Shown here: one piece after another, positions 6,155 through 7,073 of the stretch
How the letters are laid out: each line of letters starts with the position of its first letter
Numbering within the stretch: the stretch's first letter is position 1
Source: Desulfatitalea sp.
GTDB lineage: Bacteria > Desulfobacterota > Desulfobacteria > Desulfobacterales > Desulfosarcinaceae
Reading direction: 5' to 3'
Assembly: GCA_018224505.1 (NCBI GenBank)
Contig: JAGTVD010000504.1
Coordinates: 1 to 7,073, forward strand
Length of the DNA: 7,073 nt
Notes under the pieces: model-generated
Databases searched by the model: none
What the model was told of the DNA's origin: nothing
What the model saw: the letters and a program-made list of their open reading frames with translations, nothing else
Made by a program: the position numbers and the translations under genes

Positions 6155-7073
6155 ATGAGACCTTACTTTAAGAAGATGAGCACATTCGGACGGGCTCTGA
6201 ATCCGGGCCAGATCAAGAGCGCTGTGGACAATGTGGGTCAGCTCAAGAAGGTGGAAGCCCAGGTGGATGAGGCTGTGGAGAAGGTCAAAAACGCCGGATT
6301 CCCCACCGAGAAGATTAATGCCCGGGGGCAGTTGACCGTCTTTCAACGACTTCAGTATCTGGTGGACGAGGGCACCTGGTGCCCGTTGCACACCTTGTTC
6401 AACCCGGAAGACAATGTGGAAGGCACCAGCAATGTCATCGATGGCCTCGGCAAGATTTCGGGCAAGTGGGCTGTGATCATCGGCTTCGACAACAAAGTGA
6501 TGGCCGGTGCCTGGCTGCCGGGTCAGTATGAAAACATTCTGCGGGTTACTGATCTTTCCAAACGGCTCAACATTCCCCTGGTATGGCTGGTCAACTGTTC
6601 GGGTGTCAAACTGACGGACCAGGAGAAATTCTACGCCAACCGGCGCTGCGGCGGCACGCCCTTTTACAGACACGCCGAGCTCAATCAATTGGGTATTCCG
6701 ATTCTGGCCGCCATCTACGGCACCAACCCGGCCGGCGGCGGGTATCAGGGTATCAGCCCCACCGTGCTCTTCGCCCACAAGGATTGCAACATCGCCGTTG
6801 GCGGCGGCGGCATCCTCAGCGGCATGTCGCCCCACGGCTCCTTCGCCGAGGCGGGGGACGAGGAGGTGATTAACGCTGCAAAGCAGTTCAAGGCCGAGCC
6901 TCCGGGCACTGTGGGCATCCACTATGACCAGACCGGCTTTTTTCGTTACAAATATGAGACCGAAACCGACGTGCTGGACGGTGTCAAAGAGTATATGCGC
7001 GATATCCCGGCTTATCACCCCCGCTTTTTCCGGGTGGCCGATCCGGTCAAACCGATGTTCGAGGCCGAGGATC
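6155..7073 (+). CDS. gcdA: Glutaconyl-CoA decarboxylase, alpha (carboxyltransferase) subunit, 3' truncated by window
   Basis: The first 306 residues of a protein expected to be near 580-590 residues. In the family, GcdA moves the carboxyl group of glutaconyl-CoA onto the biotin of the carrier subunit, releasing crotonyl-CoA. The membrane partner then decarboxylates carboxybiotin while pumping Na+. The sequence follows Acidaminococcus GcdA closely as I recall it: RPYFKKM at the N-terminus, PLHTLFNP (77-84), AGAWLPGQ (117-124), LVNCSGVK (145-152), NRRCGGTPFYRHAELNQLGIP (162-182), GTNPAGGGYQ (189-198), ISPTV (200-204) and VGGGGILSGM (215-224). These belong to the carboxyltransferase crotonase-like fold. 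The ATG is supported by GGAGA at 6143-6147. The beta, gamma (biotin) and delta subunits are not in the window. A long antisense reading frame over this gene is a codon-composition shadow. Confidence 0.95.
   Translation, partial: MRPYFKKMSTFGRALNPGQIKSAVDNVGQLKKVEAQVDEAVEKVKNAGFPTEKINARGQLTVFQRLQYLVDEGTWCPLHTLFNPEDNVEGTSNVIDGLGKISGKWAVIIGFDNKVMAGAWLPGQYENILRVTDLSKRLNIPLVWLVNCSGVKLTDQEKFYANRRCGGTPFYRHAELNQLGIPILAAIYGTNPAGGGYQGISPTVLFAHKDCNIAVGGGGILSGMSPHGSFAEAGDEEVINAAKQFKAEPPGTVGIHYDQTGFFRYKYETETDVLDGVKEYMRDIPAYHPRFFRVADPVKPMFEAED

Noticed and set aside
6056..7018. A 320-codon open frame on the - strand opposite gcdA
   Set aside because: The + strand frame matches GcdA from end to end with conserved motifs. 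The antisense product shows no recognisable family and arises from GC-biased third positions.

Overview
The window reads as a chromosomal segment from a strictly anaerobic, probably sulfate-reducing or syntrophic member of the Desulfobacterota (Desulfosarcina/Desulfococcus-like). This placement is an inference. It rests on the moderately GC-rich genes, on a complete branched-chain amino acid type (LIV/HAAT) ABC transporter cluster, and on a sodium-pump type glutaconyl-CoA decarboxylase alpha subunit, which is typical of anaerobes that degrade aromatic acids or glutarate. All recognised genes lie on the + strand.

Layout. Positions 1-307 hold no convincing gene but include a GC-rich bulged hairpin at 8-43. 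A response regulator (308-826) has a complete receiver domain and a short aromatic/basic C-terminal tail with no recognisable DNA-binding domain. After 58 nt comes a tightly packed five-gene transporter operon: periplasmic binding protein livK (885-2054), permeases livH (2074-2976) and livM (2981-3934), and ATPases livG (3938-4726) and livF (4723-5460). Spacings inside the operon run from 19 nt down to a 4-nt overlap. A 167-nt gap leads to a small carboxymuconolactone decarboxylase-family protein (5628-6023). A 131-nt, AT-rich and strongly palindromic spacer then precedes gcdA (6155 onward), which is cut off by the window edge after 306 codons.

How the genes could work together. LivK would capture a small carboxylate or amino acid in the periplasm, LivHM would form the channel, and LivGF would power import. 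GcdA is the carboxyltransferase subunit of the biotin-dependent Na+ pump that turns glutaconyl-CoA into crotonyl-CoA, a late step after benzoyl-CoA or glutarate degradation. The neighbourhood therefore suggests, without proving, that the transporter feeds an aromatic-acid, dicarboxylate or amino-acid degradation route, with the response regulator as a possible control element.

The protein families are ordinary and I found no clearly new biological system. The least explained material is non-coding: two inverted repeats between the decarboxylase-family gene and gcdA, and the hairpin at the left edge.
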